From contig NZ_CP091786.1 in NCBI RefSeq assembly GCF_022024015.1, forward strand, positions 1 through 64,000: a DNA stretch of 64,000 nt. Reading direction: 5' to 3'. The DNA is from Prevotella sp. E9-3. Lineage in GTDB: Bacteria > Bacteroidota > Bacteroidia > Bacteroidales > Bacteroidaceae. Under the pieces are notes generated by a model that saw nothing but the letters and a program-made list of their open reading frames with translations, did not search any database and was not told the DNA's origin. Made by a program: the position numbers and the translations under genes. Below, in pieces: positions 1 to 8,972 of this stretch. Position 1 is the first letter of the stretch, and every line of letters starts with the position of its first letter.

Positions 1-60
1 TCAATTGCGCAATAACCACCGTTCTATTGAAACACAACCACCGTTCCATTAAAACACAAC
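1..60. repeat. 22-bp tandem repeat array, cut by window edge
   Basis: Units of 22 bp built on TTCTATTGAAACACAACCACCG repeat about two and a half times and run off the left edge. The reverse complement matches the units of the arrays at 33173-33336 and 53842-53985 (core CAATTGAA-n-GGTGGTTG). It directly adjoins the DnaA-box cluster. Confidence 0.75.
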
Positions 61-99
61 TATTCGGTGAATATTTTGTATTGAATAGTGAACTTTAAA

Positions 100-410
100 C
101 TGTAAACAGTGTGGATAACTATGTGAATAACCGTGTGGATAAATTGTGAATTATAAAACCACCCCCCTGTACAAGTGGATATGCACCGAGTTATACAACG
201 CTTTTTCACCACTTTTCCACTAAATTTTGCAAGAAAAAGATATAAACTTATTAACTTTGCACCTGAATAGAGAAATGGTGCATAAGTATTGCATCGTGCT
301 CATTTTCAAAGAATAAGAACTGACAGGTAGTGTGAATAACCCGGAACTACGGGTGGATATCGTTTCAGGCAAGAAAAAAGCCAAAAAGTTTTACACTTAT
401 CCACGCACCA
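100..410. other. oriC: Candidate replication origin (DnaA-box cluster)
   Basis: Three matches to the DnaA box TTATNCACA, read on the minus strand, start exactly 12 bp apart at 110-118, 122-130 and 134-142. A weaker box follows at 145-153. Further boxes lie at 331-339 (exact) and 397-405 (TTATCCACG, plus strand). Between them is an AT-rich stretch (about 220-260) that could unwind. DnaA binding to phased boxes next to an AT-rich element is the usual plan of a bacterial oriC. Two parS-like sites about 35 kb away and mnmG nearby fit an origin-proximal location. No dnaA gene is visible, and I cannot compute GC skew. Confidence 0.6.
252..259 (+). promoter_or_regulatory. Bacteroidetes -7 promoter element for nadA
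   Basis: TAACTTTG matches TAnnTTTG, with a TTTG upstream at 226-229 as a possible -33 element. Transcription from here would give nadA a leader of about 200 nt that runs through two DnaA boxes and a small hairpin (CCCG...CGGG near 340-353). Confidence 0.5.
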
Positions 411-466
411 TATACACTATCATTTTATTTTTTAAAAAGAAAAAGAAAGAATAAAAACATAATGAG

Positions 467-1468
467 ATGTTGACAACAGTGAAAACAGAGTGGAAGAACC
501 AGGGTTTCATTGACGAGCCCTTCGAAGGAAATAATGAGGCGCTGAAAGCGGCCATCAGAAAATTGTGTGACGAGAAGAAAGCCATCATCTTGGCACATTA
601 TTATACCGTAGGCGAAATACAGGAAGTAGCCGACTTTATAGGCGACTCGCTGGCATTGGCCCGTAAGGCCGCCAATACCGATGCGAAAATCATCGTGATG
701 TGTGGCGTGCATTTCATGGCCGAGACCTGTAAACTGTTGAGTCCTGAGAAAATGGTGCTCTGTCCGGATCTGAATGCCGGTTGCTCACTGGCCGACTCGT
801 GCAAGGCTGAGGACTTGAAGAAGTTTAAGGACGAGCATCCCGGCTATCAGGTGGTATCGTATGTAAACACCACTGCCGCCGTAAAGGCGCTGACCGATGT
901 GGTGGTGACCAGCGGTAATGCGAAGAAGGTGGTTGACCAGTTGCCTGAGGATGCCAACATTATCTTTGGTCCCGACTACAACCTGGGCAATTATATCAAT
1001 GAGGTGACAGGCCGTAAGATGCTGCTGTGGAATGGCGGTTGCCATGTGCACGAGCGCTTCTCGCCTGCTGCCATTATGAAGTTGAAAGCTGAGTATCCCA
1101 AGGCCGTTGTGATGGCTCATTTGGAGTGTAAGGGTCCGGTGCTGGCTATGGCCGATGTAAAGGGCTCTACAGCCGACATGCTGAAGTATGCCCAGAGTCA
1201 TGGCGGACAACAGTTTATCGTGGCCACAGAGGCCGGTATTCTGCACGAGCTGCAGCGCACCTGTCCCGACTGCGAATTTATTCCTGTACCGCCAGAAATC
1301 ACCGAGAGCGGCCTGGAGTGTTCGTGCAACGAGTGTCAGTACATGAAGATGAACACGCTGCTGAAAATCTACAACACCCTGAAATACGAGTGGCCCACGG
1401 TCGATGTTGATCCAGCCATTGCCCAGGATGCCGTGAAGCCCATTCAGAGAATGCTGGAGCTGAGCTGA
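467..1468 (+). CDS. nadA: Quinolinate synthase NadA
   Basis: Condenses iminoaspartate with dihydroxyacetone phosphate to quinolinate in de novo NAD synthesis; a cytosolic 4Fe-4S enzyme. The 333-residue length is normal for the family. Candidate cluster cysteines lie in NAGCSLAD (C106), NGGCHVH (about C192) and the C-terminal CxCxxC region (287-290), matching the three-ligand pattern of the family. The AHYYT motif near residue 44 is also typical. nadB and nadC are not adjacent. The start codon of the next gene lies 5 bp after the stop, so the two are probably co-transcribed. It is the first gene right of the candidate origin. Confidence 0.95.
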   Translation: MLTTVKTEWKNQGFIDEPFEGNNEALKAAIRKLCDEKKAIILAHYYTVGEIQEVADFIGDSLALARKAANTDAKIIVMCGVHFMAETCKLLSPEKMVLCPDLNAGCSLADSCKAEDLKKFKDEHPGYQVVSYVNTTAAVKALTDVVVTSGNAKKVVDQLPEDANIIFGPDYNLGNYINEVTGRKMLLWNGGCHVHERFSPAAIMKLKAEYPKAVVMAHLECKGPVLAMADVKGSTADMLKYAQSHGGQQFIVATEAGILHELQRTCPDCEFIPVPPEITESGLECSCNECQYMKMNTLLKIYNTLKYEWPTVDVDPAIAQDAVKPIQRMLELS

Positions 1469-1473
1469 ATGAA

Positions 1474-3066
1474 ATGCTATTGAAAACAATCATACGCTAT
1501 ACTAAAGTTTGGAGACTGTTGCTTTTGGTGACAGTCCTTACTTTATTGTATGGTGTACTGTTTCTGCCGAGTGAGTTTACCTCGATGCCCTCTGCAGGGT
1601 TGCAAGATTTTCTGATGATAGCCTATTTCTGGGTGATAACCGAATTAGGCATTTTCGGCCTACTCCTGCTGTTGAGCCTGAGCAGAAAGTTGTTTGCCGT
1701 AGCTTTCCCCCTGCTTACCATCCTCTGCGGCGTGATGACCTACTATCGGTATGTGGCGCATGTTTCGCTCACTCCCATGATGATTGAACTGCTGCTGGTC
1801 AACGATATGCGCACTGATATCGATGCCATCAGTCCTGTACTCATCGTGGTATTACTGGCAATCATCCTGTCAACCGTAAGCGTTGTGTGGTACAGATACC
1901 GGCGGTTAGGAGCCTTGCGCGGCATCAGAAAATGGGTTGTGTTCACTGTGTCAGGCATACTGATGGTATGGCTGTCGAACTATGTGCTGCCCTATAATGT
2001 TGAAGTGAAATTGCGCATGCCCTTCTCTTTCTATTACAATTTAAGTGAATACTTAGAGAGTGAGCGGCAGATCATGACTGAGCGCCCCCAGTTGGCCGAG
2101 GATGCCGAGTGTATGGCCGACTCGCTCCTGGTGGTATATATACAGGGAGAATCACTGCGCAGCGACCACCTTCAACTGAACGGATATCAGCGCAACACCA
2201 CTCCCCTACTCTGCAACGAGCCTAACGTGGTTTCGCTGCCCAATGTGCATTCACACTATTCCTATACCCATCTGAGTGTTCCCTACCAGTTGACCCGTGC
2301 CGATAGCATTCATCCTGAACGGGCCCGTACAGAACAGTCGCTGATATCGGTGCTCAAGCGTGTGGGTTATCGTACCAGCTGGTTGTCGAATCAGGATAAG
2401 GGCACCACCTTTTCCTATATGATAGGTGAGTGCGACACCGTGGTATATGCCAACAGAGGAGGAGCAATAGCACTCTTCGATGCCTGGCTGGACGGCGATT
2501 TGCTGCCACTACTCGATGAAGAGCTTCAGCAAGGGAATGCCGCAGGTCAGCGACAGTTTATACTGTTGCACACCATTGGTTCGCACTGGTTCTACAACAG
2601 TCATTTCAATGCCGCATCACAACATTTTCAGCCTTTGGCCGAACATCGAGTGGTTTTTAATAATAGCAATGAGTCGCTTGTCAATTCCTATGACAATACG
2701 ATAGTATATAGCGACTGGTTCTGGCACGAGGTTATCGACCGTATTCGCCATCGGAAGGCATTATTGATTTATCTTTCCGACCATGGAGAAAGTCTTGGTG
2801 AGGACGGTCATTACTGGCATGGAGCCGATCTGCCACAAGAAATGTGTCCCGCTTGTTTTGTGTGGTATAGCAACCGCTATGCCGAAGCTTATCCAGAGAA
2901 GATAGCCGCCCTGAAAGCCAACAGCACGAACAATTATGGCGACGAGTTGCTGTTCCACTCGCTGCTGGGCGGTGCCGGCATCCGTTCAAGCGTTCTTCTT
3001 GATTCGCTGAATATTTTCAGTAATCACTCGTTGACAGCAGCCCAACAGGCGGTCAATGAGCAGTGA
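1474..3066 (+). CDS. Membrane phosphoethanolamine transferase-like protein (sulfatase fold)
   Basis: 530 residues. About five N-terminal membrane segments (roughly 10-30, 45-68, 75-95, 120-140, 153-172) are followed by a periplasmic alkaline phosphatase/sulfatase domain. The nucleophile motif is GESLRSDHLQLNGY near 225-238, with Ser at the position of the Thr of EptA-type enzymes. The metal motif SDHGESLGEDGHYWHG comes late in the protein. This architecture matches the EptA/CptA family, which transfers phosphoethanolamine to lipid A, core sugars or other envelope glycans; the exact acceptor cannot be read from sequence. It starts 5 bp after nadA. Its last 27 codons overlap the 3' end of the convergent acyltransferase gene. 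Confidence 0.8.
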   Translation: MLLKTIIRYTKVWRLLLLVTVLTLLYGVLFLPSEFTSMPSAGLQDFLMIAYFWVITELGIFGLLLLLSLSRKLFAVAFPLLTILCGVMTYYRYVAHVSLTPMMIELLLVNDMRTDIDAISPVLIVVLLAIILSTVSVVWYRYRRLGALRGIRKWVVFTVSGILMVWLSNYVLPYNVEVKLRMPFSFYYNLSEYLESERQIMTERPQLAEDAECMADSLLVVYIQGESLRSDHLQLNGYQRNTTPLLCNEPNVVSLPNVHSHYSYTHLSVPYQLTRADSIHPERARTEQSLISVLKRVGYRTSWLSNQDKGTTFSYMIGECDTVVYANRGGAIALFDAWLDGDLLPLLDEELQQGNAAGQRQFILLHTIGSHWFYNSHFNAASQHFQPLAEHRVVFNNSNESLVNSYDNTIVYSDWFWHEVIDRIRHRKALLIYLSDHGESLGEDGHYWHGADLPQEMCPACFVWYSNRYAEAYPEKIAALKANSTNNYGDELLFHSLLGGAGIRSSVLLDSLNIFSNHSLTAAQQAVNEQ

Positions 3067-4032
3067 TAACGCCAGGCCTATTACCACATAGGCTGTTAAT
3101 GCCAGAAGACTGTGATGGTTCTGGTGAAGCGTTACGTCATCGAGTGTAGTAAACTGAATATTGTTGAATCGCAGCCACAAGAACGACATGATGTCATAGA
3201 TGATATAGTGGAATATGAATATAGGCATGGTATGCCGGCCTATATACAACAGCGGTTTCAACAGTTTTGTAGAGGATAGTCGTCTGGATAATTCCATGAC
3301 CATGAAAATGCCTATCGGAGCAATAATACTGTAAGGTACAATTTGTTCAAGCGTTATATCTACCATACCATGGTCTATATAGCATGCTGCAACGATAAGG
3401 ATGATTGCTCCTATGCCTATTTTAAAGTCGCTCAGCTGTTTTCCGACCACTGACCTGCAGCAGTAGCCGAGCATATAGAAATAGAGCGCCAGAAAGACTA
3501 AAAAGTATGATTGTTGAGCCGCCAGCATCATAGCTCCCAGTAATGGCAGTATCAGCGTGAGCGAGCGTTCGATGGTTTCTCTATGACTTTTGAACAACTT
3601 GGTAGTTGTAAAATGAATGAACAGAAACAGCAGCGATGCAAGCAGTAAGTATCTGATGAACCATAGCTGACCCAGGTTCTGTTCAGTTTTACCTAATAAA
3701 AGATATTGACCGGTGCGGCTGATGATGTCCGGCCAATTGTAGGTGTTGTCATAGAACTGATGGTAGGCCAGGAAATTGTGAAAGCACATAAAGATGAGGT
3801 TGTACTTCACAAAAGGCCACCACAATCCTTTCATTCTGTGCCATACGAATGTTTTCTTTTCGTCCAGGTATTTCTCTTTGAAGCAATAGCCGCTGACAAA
3901 GAAGAAAAACGGCATGTGGAACAGATATATGAAATTAAAGACATATTCATTCGGACCGGCATGTCCAATGAGCATCAGTATAATGCAGACAGCCTTTCCT
4001 ATAGAGATAGTATTACTCTGTTCAGCAGTCAT
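2986..4032 (-). CDS. Acyltransferase family 3 membrane protein
   Basis: 348 residues with about ten hydrophobic segments and the N-terminal pattern of acyltransferase-3 proteins (GKAVCIILMLIGHAGP with the conserved His near residue 24, then FHMPFFFFVSGYCF). Members O-acylate sugars of the cell envelope or exopolysaccharide. Its ATG overlaps the stop of the CotH-fusion gene by 4 bp (ATGA), indicating translational coupling in one operon. The 3' end overlaps the phosphotransferase gene on the other strand by 81 bp. The substrate is unknown. Confidence 0.85.
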   Translation of the reverse strand: MTAEQSNTISIGKAVCIILMLIGHAGPNEYVFNFIYLFHMPFFFFVSGYCFKEKYLDEKKTFVWHRMKGLWWPFVKYNLIFMCFHNFLAYHQFYDNTYNWPDIISRTGQYLLLGKTEQNLGQLWFIRYLLLASLLFLFIHFTTTKLFKSHRETIERSLTLILPLLGAMMLAAQQSYFLVFLALYFYMLGYCCRSVVGKQLSDFKIGIGAIILIVAACYIDHGMVDITLEQIVPYSIIAPIGIFMVMELSRRLSSTKLLKPLLYIGRHTMPIFIFHYIIYDIMSFLWLRFNNIQFTTLDDVTLHQNHHSLLALTAYVVIGLALSLLIDRLLGCCQRVITENIQRIKKNA

Positions 4033-6749
4033 GGGTTATAAATGATTTTCTTGCCATTCTTGATGATGATGCCACGATAGGAATGTTCGTCAACGGGCTG
4101 TCCGAGCAGATTGACGGGTTGCTGACGGGTAGTTGTCTGTTTGGTGGATATGTCTATCGTAGAGGAGGTAGGAATGCTTAGAATGGCCTCGTTCATCCAT
4201 TTTTCCCTTTGCGAAAGCCATTGTTGCATCTCCTCGATGTTCTGTTGAACTGAGGTATTGTCGTAATCACCCCAACGAGCGTATTCTAAAGGCCGTGAGC
4301 GCTGAATAGCCTGGGCGGTGGATGATTGTTCAAAATCATCGAGAAAAGCGCTCAGACGCTCGAAAATATACGCGGAGAGTTCTTTGTAGCGTTCTACATA
4401 GACGTCGGAAAAACTATTGTTATTGTTGTTGAACAATCTGTTATAATAGAAATAATTATCGGTATGTATGCGTGACCATTTGTCTTTATGGCTCATAATC
4501 GAGCCAAAATCCCATAGAGTGGACATCTGAAGCAGTGTTTCATCGGAGTTATCGTACTTGGTGAGGTAGAGATTGGAACCACCGCTGTCACGAGTTCCTA
4601 AGATATCATGAGCCAGAAGCCACGAAGCCCATGAGTTAAGGTCGATATATTCTTCGAAATTACCATTATCTATGGCTGTTTCAAAATTGTTCAGATAGTT
4701 GGTGATATACTCCAACTGCTCGGGAGTGATATCTTCCGGTTCCGGATATTTGAAAGTGAACTCCTTGTTTTCCTTATCGGTTTTAAAGAATAGGTCTTCA
4801 TTCCACCAGTAGGCATCGCGTTCAATAAGATAACCTGTTTTCTTATCTACATTGATACGGCAGTCGGCATTGCGCTTCACTTGTTCTATGAGCAGATAGA
4901 TGCCGCGGTAGTCATTGTTTACAATAAGGTTCAGATATTGCATGGCGGGTGTCCAGGGCATCCCGACCAGTTCGTTTACTTTATAGCCAAACAGGGTATA
5001 GAATACGTCGCCTTCGGTAAGCAGTACCCAGTTCTTGTCGTAATAGCTGGAATCGCCTCTGTTCAGTAGGTCGTTTTTCTTTTCCAGTTTCAGTTTGAAG
5101 GGTTTTTTCTCAGAATAGTAGGCACTGGTGTTGCCACGTATTTTCAAGGTCATGCCGCTCTGGTCTTTCAGGTATTCGCCACTGTCGAAGATGGTGTCGC
5201 CCATCAGGGTGAGCACACAACGGCCCGGCACTTTGGTGGTGTTGGTGGTGGTGATGCCCCATTCACCTTCTGGAGCGAAGGCATAGTCGCAGGTGGGTTC
5301 CTCGCCGTTGACGGTGGTGATGGAGAGAACGGGAAGACCTAAAGCACTGATTTTACTGTGTATATCTTCGGCCTGAACACTGGAAGAAAGAAGCAGAAGC
5401 AGGACGGAGAGGTTTGTTTTCTTTCCAAATAGTTGAGTGAATGCCTTGTTCTTCCAGTTTTTCATGGCTAAGAATGTTGCGGCCATGATGAATATCCAAG
5501 GCATGAAAGGCGATTTGAAGCGGGTCTCGCCATGCATCACAAGGGTGAGAATCAGGGTGCCGCCAACGATGATGAACAGAGGTAGTGCCAGTTTCTGAAA
5601 TTCGCCTTGAAGAGTCAGGCTGATGATGCCCATTGCAGCCATCAGCAACAGTAATCCATAAAAAATCATAGTGAACAACGCCATCCATTGGGCAAAGCTG
5701 AGTGTAGAGGCTTCGCTGAGCAAATGGCGGAACGGCAGTGTGATATAGTTGTCTTCGGCATGTTCTTTGTGACTGAGGAAAACAGGCAGGTTGTCGTAGT
5801 CGCTCTGGTACATATAGTAGATGCGACCGGGAATCTTCTTCAAGTATTCCACCTTGTGGTTCTTTAGCCAGTCCATGCTGCGCTCTTGCCAGATGCGTTC
5901 GCACTCAAAGCAGTCCAGTAGCTGGTGGTTTTCGATATAGCGCGGATAGCCTTCCGGCCAGATAGGCTGTCCCCAATGGGGAGCCACCTCGGCACCGTCA
6001 TAGCACTCATCGACCATGGAAAACCATAATGAGCGGGCCTGATAGACGAAATGGCCGGTGCGCATATAGGTGCTGCTGCCCACCACGATGATGAAACTGA
6101 TATAACCGCCAAGCATCAATAGGAAGGGGCGCCATGATTCTTTCTTCAGTGTGACAATGGCATAGACGGCCAACGCCAGTACCATGATGGTTGCTGTGGG
6201 GCGAAACCAATTGCCAAAAGCCAGGACAAGACCTGAGAGGATGAGGAGTTTCTTGTTTTCTTTCCAAGAAGAAATGTTGGAGGAAACTGCTTTGATGAAC
6301 AGGAAAACAGCCAGCAGTGAGAAGAAGTCGGATGGTATCTCACTACTGATCATCGTGCTTTGTCCCCAGTTGTTGGGATAGAGAATGTATAGCAGGATGG
6401 CGATAACGGCTGTCTTGTGATTGAACAGTTTTCTGCTCACTTGTCCAACAAGCCAGGCTGTTCCCGCTTTCATCAAGCACATCAGTAGCAGCAATGGAAT
6501 GATTGAATTGCTGAGCAGGAGTGAAAGGGCGGTAAGGTTGATGATGCCGATGTTCCAGATGAACGGCAGATCATCATAGTGCATCAATGAGATAGTTGGG
6601 TAAGGCTGTCCTTCAGCCAAACATACCCTTGCCAGTTCCAGATACCCTTCCCCATCATTGGTCGGGGTATAGCCGAACACCAGCCATACCACAAGCAGCC
6701 AAACGAAGTAGGCTACAGAAAAATTCAATAATGTTCTCTCACCCCTCAA
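4029..6749 (-). CDS. Polytopic GT-C-like glycosyltransferase fused to CotH kinase domain
   Basis: 906 residues. Residues 1-435 look like a GT-C membrane glycosyltransferase (PMT/ArnT type): many membrane segments and an acidic first-loop motif, NDGEGY, near residue 31. A signal-peptide-like stretch (KTNLSVLLLLLSSSVQA, about 443-460) follows, then a CotH domain with LRGNTSAYY (about 536), YRGIYLLIEQVKR (about 620) and LWDFGSIM (about 746). The tail (880-906) resembles the GQxV...GIxIxNGKK ends of other secreted proteins here. CotH proteins are protein kinases in spore coats; the bacterial surface role is unclear. No ATG fits: the frame opens after a TAA with TTG at 6749, or TTG at 6728. It overlaps the acyltransferase start by 4 bp. 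Confidence 0.75.
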   Translation of the reverse strand: MRGERTLLNFSVAYFVWLLVVWLVFGYTPTNDGEGYLELARVCLAEGQPYPTISLMHYDDLPFIWNIGIINLTALSLLLSNSIIPLLLLMCLMKAGTAWLVGQVSRKLFNHKTAVIAILLYILYPNNWGQSTMISSEIPSDFFSLLAVFLFIKAVSSNISSWKENKKLLILSGLVLAFGNWFRPTATIMVLALAVYAIVTLKKESWRPFLLMLGGYISFIIVVGSSTYMRTGHFVYQARSLWFSMVDECYDGAEVAPHWGQPIWPEGYPRYIENHQLLDCFECERIWQERSMDWLKNHKVEYLKKIPGRIYYMYQSDYDNLPVFLSHKEHAEDNYITLPFRHLLSEASTLSFAQWMALFTMIFYGLLLLMAAMGIISLTLQGEFQKLALPLFIIVGGTLILTLVMHGETRFKSPFMPWIFIMAATFLAMKNWKNKAFTQLFGKKTNLSVLLLLLSSSVQAEDIHSKISALGLPVLSITTVNGEEPTCDYAFAPEGEWGITTTNTTKVPGRCVLTLMGDTIFDSGEYLKDQSGMTLKIRGNTSAYYSEKKPFKLKLEKKNDLLNRGDSSYYDKNWVLLTEGDVFYTLFGYKVNELVGMPWTPAMQYLNLIVNNDYRGIYLLIEQVKRNADCRINVDKKTGYLIERDAYWWNEDLFFKTDKENKEFTFKYPEPEDITPEQLEYITNYLNNFETAIDNGNFEEYIDLNSWASWLLAHDILGTRDSGGSNLYLTKYDNSDETLLQMSTLWDFGSIMSHKDKWSRIHTDNYFYYNRLFNNNNNSFSDVYVERYKELSAYIFERLSAFLDDFEQSSTAQAIQRSRPLEYARWGDYDNTSVQQNIEEMQQWLSQREKWMNEAILSIPTSSTIDISTKQTTTRQQPVNLLGQPVDEHSYRGIIIKNGKKIIYNP

Positions 6750-6790
6750 TTATGAACTATGAATTATGAACTATGAATTATAAATTATGA
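6750..6790. repeat. AT-rich short tandem repeat
   Basis: Repeats of AATTATGAACTATG fill the gap between porZ and the fusion gene. Related arrays lie at 48480-48580, 60961-61000 and, in a variant, 63366-63405. Here the array replaces the usual leader of the fusion gene, which may be why that gene lacks an ATG. Confidence 0.7.
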
Positions 6791-6791
6791 A

Positions 6792-8864
6792 CTACCTCAC
6801 CACCGCCACTTTAGCCACTACGCCGGCCTTGCCATCGCTGGTGGCAGTAGCAATCATATAAACACCTGAGGCCACACGGCGACCCTGAGTGTCGCGACCG
6901 TTCCAGGTAAACGTGCCACCATTTGAACGGCCCTGAGCCACCAGACGACCGCTGACGGTGAGAATCTTCACATCGGCATCGAACGACAGGCCACGAATGG
7001 TAATCAGTCCGTTATAGCCCGAAGGAACAGGATTTGGGAAGGCATAGACATTGTCTTTTGTCATAGTCTCTACAGCCGATGTGGCATCGCCCATATAACT
7101 GCAGAGGCCAGAAGAAGTTCCTATATACACCTCGCCGGTCTCATCGTTCACGGCCAGACTCTCGATAGTGTTGGAGAGAATGGGTGAGTTGTCGGTAGTG
7201 AAATGGTTCACCTCGGTCATGTTATCGGCTGAGATAAGGTAAACGCCCGATCCTTGGGTGCCTATCCACTTACGGCCAGCACCATCAATAGCAATGGAGG
7301 TAATCACTGCACCTGTGAGCAGGTAGTCGGCAAAGTCGCTGCCATCATTGCGGGGCACCTTGACCTGAGTCACTGTATTATCGTAGGTATCGGCTATCTG
7401 TTCTTGATTGAACATAAACAGACCTTTGTTTGTGCCCAACCAGATATTGTTGTCCATATCTTCTTTCAAATAAAGAGGAGTGGCATCGTAGGATGTACCA
7501 TCCTGATTGATGAAAGGACTGATGATATTTTTGTGGAAAGTCTCTGACTTTGGGTCAAAACAATAGACGGAAGGTATAATCCAGTGGTAGTTGAGGAACC
7601 ACACATAGCCACGACTGTCGCAAACCACTTTCTGAAGGCCTTTCAATCCTTTTTCGCCATCAATAAGTTCTTCGGGGTTGTAAGTGGTCCACTGGCCGTC
7701 TTTGCCGAGTTTTAAAATGGTGGCCTTACGTCCGCCCGCATTGACCATCCAGAGGTTACCGTCTTTATCGAAATTGATGCCTTCTACAAGGTTGTAGTTT
7801 TTGGCATTGAAATGACTATTGCCAAGGGTTGAGGAAAGGGGACTGTTGTCGATGGTGTATTCTTGAACGAATTGATTGTCTTTGAACTCATATAGACCTG
7901 TTTTTCCAGATACAAAAAAACGGCTGGGATCGGTAGGGTCTATATCGATGTCGAGTGCATCCAAATACTCATGGTTAGTTTTCTCTGCTACATCCTCACC
8001 CAATAATTTCCATTCATTGCCTTCCAGTATCTGAATAGTGGCAGGCCTGTATAATTCCGAGGCACAGTTGTAACCGCCGCCAACGGTATAGAGTTTACCG
8101 TTGATATAGCGCATCATACCGAAGTTGTTGTAGCGGGGACCGTCGGGGTTCAGTGTCTTCACCAGTTCGATATACTGGTTGTAGTCGGTATTGGTTACAT
8201 CGAAAATACCTTCGGGAACGGTGGCAGCTGTGGTCCAGTTGTGCGGATCGATCAGGTTTTCAGACAACTGGGCAGTGAGTGTGCCGGCATTGGTCTTGGC
8301 ATAGATAGCTTCATCCTTGATGCCCACAGCGGTGATTTCCTGATCCAGGATATAGCTTTCGGAAATCTCGTTTCGTTTCATGTTCAGTTTCACAATTCCG
8401 AAGGCTGTGCTGAGGTAGGCATATTCATGATAGATATAGATGCTGTTCACCTTCTTGCTCTGAGTCATCGTCTTCAGATAGTATGAACCGATGTTGAACA
8501 CCTCGTCGTTGGACATGAGGAGGTCGATATTGTAATTGTCGTAGAGGATGAGCAGTTTCTGGACTGTCGGGTTCCAGGCAATCATTTCGATATAGGTATC
8601 GCTGAGTTGGCGAATCTTGTCGTAGGTCTGAAGGGTTGCATCGTTCAGATTATAGGAATACAGACCGTTGGAGGCTCGCACGTAGAGGCGTTCGCCACCC
8701 TTTACTATCTGTTGCACCTCGTTGTAGGCCATATAGGCTCGCCAACTGCCTGTCTGGGCATAGGAAGTTGAAAACTGAAAACTGAAAACTGAAAATTGCA
8801 GACAGCAGACGGTCAGCAATAGTGTTTTCTGAATCAACTTTCTAAGATTGTTTAGTGTAATCAT
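6792..8864 (-). CDS. porZ: T9SS accessory protein PorZ (beta-propeller, sorting domain)
   Basis: 690 residues. PorZ sits on the cell surface in the T9SS attachment complex and helps deliver anionic lipopolysaccharide to cargo proteins. The sequence has a signal peptide (1-36, ending SYAQ) and then the PorZ-type start GSWRAYMAYNEVQQI. Repeated propeller blades follow (GNLWMVNAGG, NNIWLGTNKGLF, RKWIGTQGSGVYL). The C-terminal T9SS sorting domain (about 610-690) contains AFPNPVPSGYNG and ends GVVAKVAVVR. Part of the signal peptide is encoded by a GAAAACT tandem repeat. This gene implies that the cell has a type IX secretion system. Confidence 0.85.
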   Translation of the reverse strand: MITLNNLRKLIQKTLLLTVCCLQFSVFSFQFSTSYAQTGSWRAYMAYNEVQQIVKGGERLYVRASNGLYSYNLNDATLQTYDKIRQLSDTYIEMIAWNPTVQKLLILYDNYNIDLLMSNDEVFNIGSYYLKTMTQSKKVNSIYIYHEYAYLSTAFGIVKLNMKRNEISESYILDQEITAVGIKDEAIYAKTNAGTLTAQLSENLIDPHNWTTAATVPEGIFDVTNTDYNQYIELVKTLNPDGPRYNNFGMMRYINGKLYTVGGGYNCASELYRPATIQILEGNEWKLLGEDVAEKTNHEYLDALDIDIDPTDPSRFFVSGKTGLYEFKDNQFVQEYTIDNSPLSSTLGNSHFNAKNYNLVEGINFDKDGNLWMVNAGGRKATILKLGKDGQWTTYNPEELIDGEKGLKGLQKVVCDSRGYVWFLNYHWIIPSVYCFDPKSETFHKNIISPFINQDGTSYDATPLYLKEDMDNNIWLGTNKGLFMFNQEQIADTYDNTVTQVKVPRNDGSDFADYLLTGAVITSIAIDGAGRKWIGTQGSGVYLISADNMTEVNHFTTDNSPILSNTIESLAVNDETGEVYIGTSSGLCSYMGDATSAVETMTKDNVYAFPNPVPSGYNGLITIRGLSFDADVKILTVSGRLVAQGRSNGGTFTWNGRDTQGRRVASGVYMIATATSDGKAGVVAKVAVVR
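8764..8803. repeat. GAAAACT tandem repeat inside the PorZ signal peptide
   Basis: Four near-identical units of GAAAACT(GAA) encode the run QFSVFSFQFS in the signal peptide. They look like intergenic simple repeats that have entered coding sequence. Confidence 0.7.
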
Positions 8865-8879
8865 ACTTTTTAATAGTTT

Positions 8880-8972
8880 TTGATAGTTCCTATAGTTTCT
8901 ATAGTTCCTATAGTTTGCCCATTAAGCCCATATCGCCCATTAACCCCATCAAATCCCTCATCAAATCCCCCA
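8880..8972. repeat. Mixed short repeats upstream of porZ
   Basis: TAGTTCCTATAGTT units come first, then 9-bp CCCATTAAC/CCCATCAAA units. The first type recurs upstream of polA (29155-29190). The second type, reversed, recurs at 16243-16350 and 49885-49925. Confidence 0.65.

Noticed and set aside
1..60. CRISPR-like spaced repeats at the left edge and at 33173-33336
   Set aside because: Units are contiguous 22-mers without unique spacers and there are no cas genes nearby; tandem repeats, not CRISPR.
785..1489. 234-codon open frame antisense to nadA
   Set aside because: The strong conservation and motifs of NadA on the plus strand explain the region; the antisense frame is a shadow.
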